Source: Candidatus Methylomirabilota bacterium
GTDB lineage: Bacteria > Methylomirabilota > Methylomirabilia > Methylomirabilales > 2-02-FULL-66-22
Direction of reading: 5' to 3'
Assembly: GCA_016209725.1 (NCBI GenBank)
Contig: JACQVO010000041.1
Coordinates: 1 to 6,665 of the forward strand
Length of the DNA stretch: 6,665 nt
This document shows positions 5,453-6,665 of this stretch, piece by piece; position 1 is the stretch's first letter, and each line of letters opens with the position of its first letter. The position numbers and the translations under genes were made by a program. Under the pieces are notes generated by a model. The model was not told the DNA's origin. It saw only the letters and a program-made list of their open reading frames with translations, and did no database searches.

Positions 5453-5918
5453 TGACCTGCAGGTCATCTACTGGGACGCAAATCTCTTCCTATCCTACCT
5501 GAACGCAATCCCCGATCGCCTGCCGGACTTGGACGCACTCCTCGATCAGGGCGGGCAGGAGTTTCAGATTATCACCTCGACCGTGAGCATCGTGGAGGTG
5601 GCTTTCGCTGCAACGGAGCAAGCCGCAGGAGCGTTAGATCCCGCCATTGAGCAACGCATTGCTGCGCTGTGGGCGCCGGAGTCTCCCATCAAGCTTGTGG
5701 AGTTCTCTGGGCTGGTCGCGGAGATGGCGCGTGATTTGGTCCGCGAGGCTATTGGCCGCGGCCAGCGCATGAAGCCGATGGATGCGATCCATCTGGCGAC
5801 TGCCAAGACCGCTGCCGCCTCGGCTTTTCACACCTACGATGAGCACCTCTATCAATACGCCGAGTTGGTTGGATTTCCGATCGCCCCGCCCCAGGCCGCC
5901 GCACCCAAGCTGTTGTAG
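5445..5918 (+). CDS. PIN-domain ribonuclease, VapC-like toxin candidate
   Basis: This 157-residue PIN-domain protein is predicted to be a Mg2+-dependent endoribonuclease. The acidic active-site residues can be placed in order: Asp11 in YWDANLF, Glu51 in TSTVSIVEVAFA, Asp113 in KPMDAIHLATA, and Asp132 in TYDEHL. Asn13 and Thr130 are also typical of the VapC pattern. The length is slightly above the usual 125-145 residues, the excess being a Pro/Ala-rich C-terminal tail (residues 145-157). All catalytic positions are intact, so it should be active. The start ATG overlaps the upstream stop in ATGCCTGA and no good Shine-Dalgarno precedes it, pointing to coupling with the 259-aa gene. No VapB/AbrB, RHH or Phd-like antitoxin is present; the upstream protein is the only candidate partner. 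The family call is firm; the toxin role is inferred from context. Confidence 0.88.
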   Translation: MPDDLQVIYWDANLFLSYLNAIPDRLPDLDALLDQGGQEFQIITSTVSIVEVAFAATEQAAGALDPAIEQRIAALWAPESPIKLVEFSGLVAEMARDLVREAIGRGQRMKPMDAIHLATAKTAAASAFHTYDEHLYQYAELVGFPIAPPQAAAPKLL

Positions 5919-6003
5919 CGAATCGGACCGCCGTCTTCGCCCTCCAGGTGGATTTCGTCCTGAGGCGCCGCAGACATCGGCCTCTGGCCATTGAGAGCAA
6001 GTC

Positions 6004-6020
6004 ATTGGGGTCGGGCTTGG
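6004..6020. repeat. Second border-like sequence, ATTGGGGTCGGGCTTGG
   Basis: This lies in the 144-bp gap between the PIN gene and alr copy 2. It shares ATTGGGGTC plus most of the following GGC..TG with 1532-1548. As at that site, it resembles flanks of RAYT-type elements, and no transposase is present. It could mark an old insertion edge beside the alr repeat. Confidence 0.25.
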
Positions 6021-6062
6021 ACTGCAATTTCCCGGCTGGCCCAGCGGTGGCGGGCGCTCGTC

Positions 6063-6665
6063 TCACCCGCCTCGGCTCGCCGGAGGGTCCTCGGAGGTGA
6101 AGGCAGGCAGGTACACCCGCGGGACGCGCGGGCCGATGCGGCAGAGGACCTCGTAGCTGATGGTCCCCTGGGCCTCCGCGACCTCGTCGGCGGTGATCTC
6201 TTCTTTTCCCTGGCGCCCGATCAGGACCGCCTCGTCCCCCACCCGGACGCCCGGAAGCCCGCTCACATCCACCACGGTCATGTCCATGCACACGCGCCCG
6301 ATGATGGGGACCCTGTGCCCTCGGACCAGCACCTGGCCTCGGTTGGACAGGAGGCGCCCGCAGCCGTCGGCGTACCCCACGGGCAGCGTGGCCACGCGGA
6401 CATCCCGGGAGGCGACGAAGGTGCGGCCGTAGCTCACGCTGTCGCCGCGGGCCACATCCTTAATTTGGCTGATCGCCGTTCGGAGGCGGAGCGCGGGGCG
6501 GAGCAGGGGCTCGGGCCCGCGCTGCGGGCCGCGTGGATGGCATCCGTAGAGCATGATCCCCGGCCGGACCAGATCCAGCCGGGCCTCGGGAATAAAGAGC
6601 AATCCGGCGCTGTTGGCGGCGTGCCTGAGGGGCATCCTGCCCTGCAGGACGGCCGCAAGATCCCG
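6063..6665 (-). CDS. alr: Alanine racemase, C-terminal part (5' end beyond the right edge)
   Basis: This enzyme interconverts L- and D-alanine using PLP and supplies D-Ala for peptidoglycan in the cytoplasm. The visible 200 residues cover the end of the TIM barrel and the whole C-terminal beta-domain; the frame is open to the window edge, so the start and PLP lysine lie outside. Recognisable features in order are HAANSAGLL, LDLVRPGIMLYG (end of barrel), SYGRTF with the catalytic Tyr (residue 79 of the visible part), LPVGYADGCGR, and IIGRVCMDMT with the substrate-site Met/Asp. The C-terminus SEDPPASRGG follows the conserved RVYLPA. No frameshift or stop interrupts it and the key residues are intact, so this is presumably the working copy. 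Its last 360 bp of conserved sequence are duplicated as copy 1 at 4236-4595. Confidence 0.93.
   Translation of the reverse strand, partial: RDLAAVLQGRMPLRHAANSAGLLFIPEARLDLVRPGIMLYGCHPRGPQRGPEPLLRPALRLRTAISQIKDVARGDSVSYGRTFVASRDVRVATLPVGYADGCGRLLSNRGQVLVRGHRVPIIGRVCMDMTVVDVSGLPGVRVGDEAVLIGRQGKEEITADEVAEAQGTISYEVLCRIGPRVPRVYLPAFTSEDPPASRGG
6102..6461. repeat. Long direct repeat, copy 2 (inside intact alr)
   Basis: This is the partner of 4236-4595, ungapped and about 94% identical. Here the homologous block is continuous with upstream alr codons (ALRLRTAISQ), showing this is the resident gene. Recombination between the two copies would delete 1866 bp, including the complete 259-aa/PIN operon, and leave one hybrid alr 3' end. 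Confidence 0.9.

Noticed and set aside
5962..5985. Terminator after the PIN gene (GAGGC...GCCTC hairpin)
   Set aside because: The stem is short with a bulge and no T-rich tail follows.
1..6665. CRISPR array
   Set aside because: No regularly spaced repeats with unique spacers anywhere; the only long repeat is the alr pair.

Overview
The window looks like accessory DNA from a GC-rich environmental bacterium. The codon use, the degenerate intergenic DNA and the mix of toxin-antitoxin genes would fit a soil or groundwater lineage such as NC10/Rokubacteria or a deltaproteobacterium, but nothing here fixes the taxon. The only housekeeping-type gene is alanine racemase, entering from the right edge on the minus strand.

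Layout. Positions 1-1483 hold the 3' part of a plus-strand type III-like restriction helicase-nuclease (Res). It is a pseudogene: an in-frame stop lies just after helicase motif VI, a one-base frameshift lies near 421, and the ExK glutamate of the nuclease motif is replaced. Positions 1484-2537 form about 1 kb without an intact gene. This stretch carries palindromes, short inverted repeats, a sequence resembling the flanks of REP-associated transposase elements, and a minus-strand fragment of a YhcG/DUF1016 gene. Positions 2538-3990 hold a compact operon: a TTGACA promoter overlapped by a GTTAAC-N6-GTTAAC operator candidate, a HigB/RelE-like toxin, a HigA-like HTH antitoxin (8-nt overlap), a SecB-like chaperone (2-nt gap), and a probable terminator. 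This is the architecture of a toxin-antitoxin-chaperone (TAC) module.

Positions 3991-4205 contain nothing recognisable. Positions 4206-4634 hold a truncated 3' fragment of alanine racemase on the minus strand. Next comes a bicistron (4673-5918): an uncharacterised 259-residue protein and a PIN-domain nuclease overlapping it by 8 nt. Its TTGACA-N17-CATACT promoter places the predicted transcription start on the ATG itself, which suggests a leaderless mRNA. At 6063-6665 lies the 3' part of a second, apparently intact alr. The two alr 3' ends form a 360-bp direct repeat (about 94% identical, no gaps, same orientation) bracketing the PIN module.

How the parts fit. The segment reads as a stability and defence island: a dead restriction gene, a YhcG fragment, a TAC module and a PIN-toxin operon next to, or inserted at, the 3' end of alr. 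The most promising unknown is the 259-aa/PIN pair, a candidate two-gene toxin-antitoxin-like system whose first gene I cannot assign to a named antitoxin family, framed by the alr duplication.
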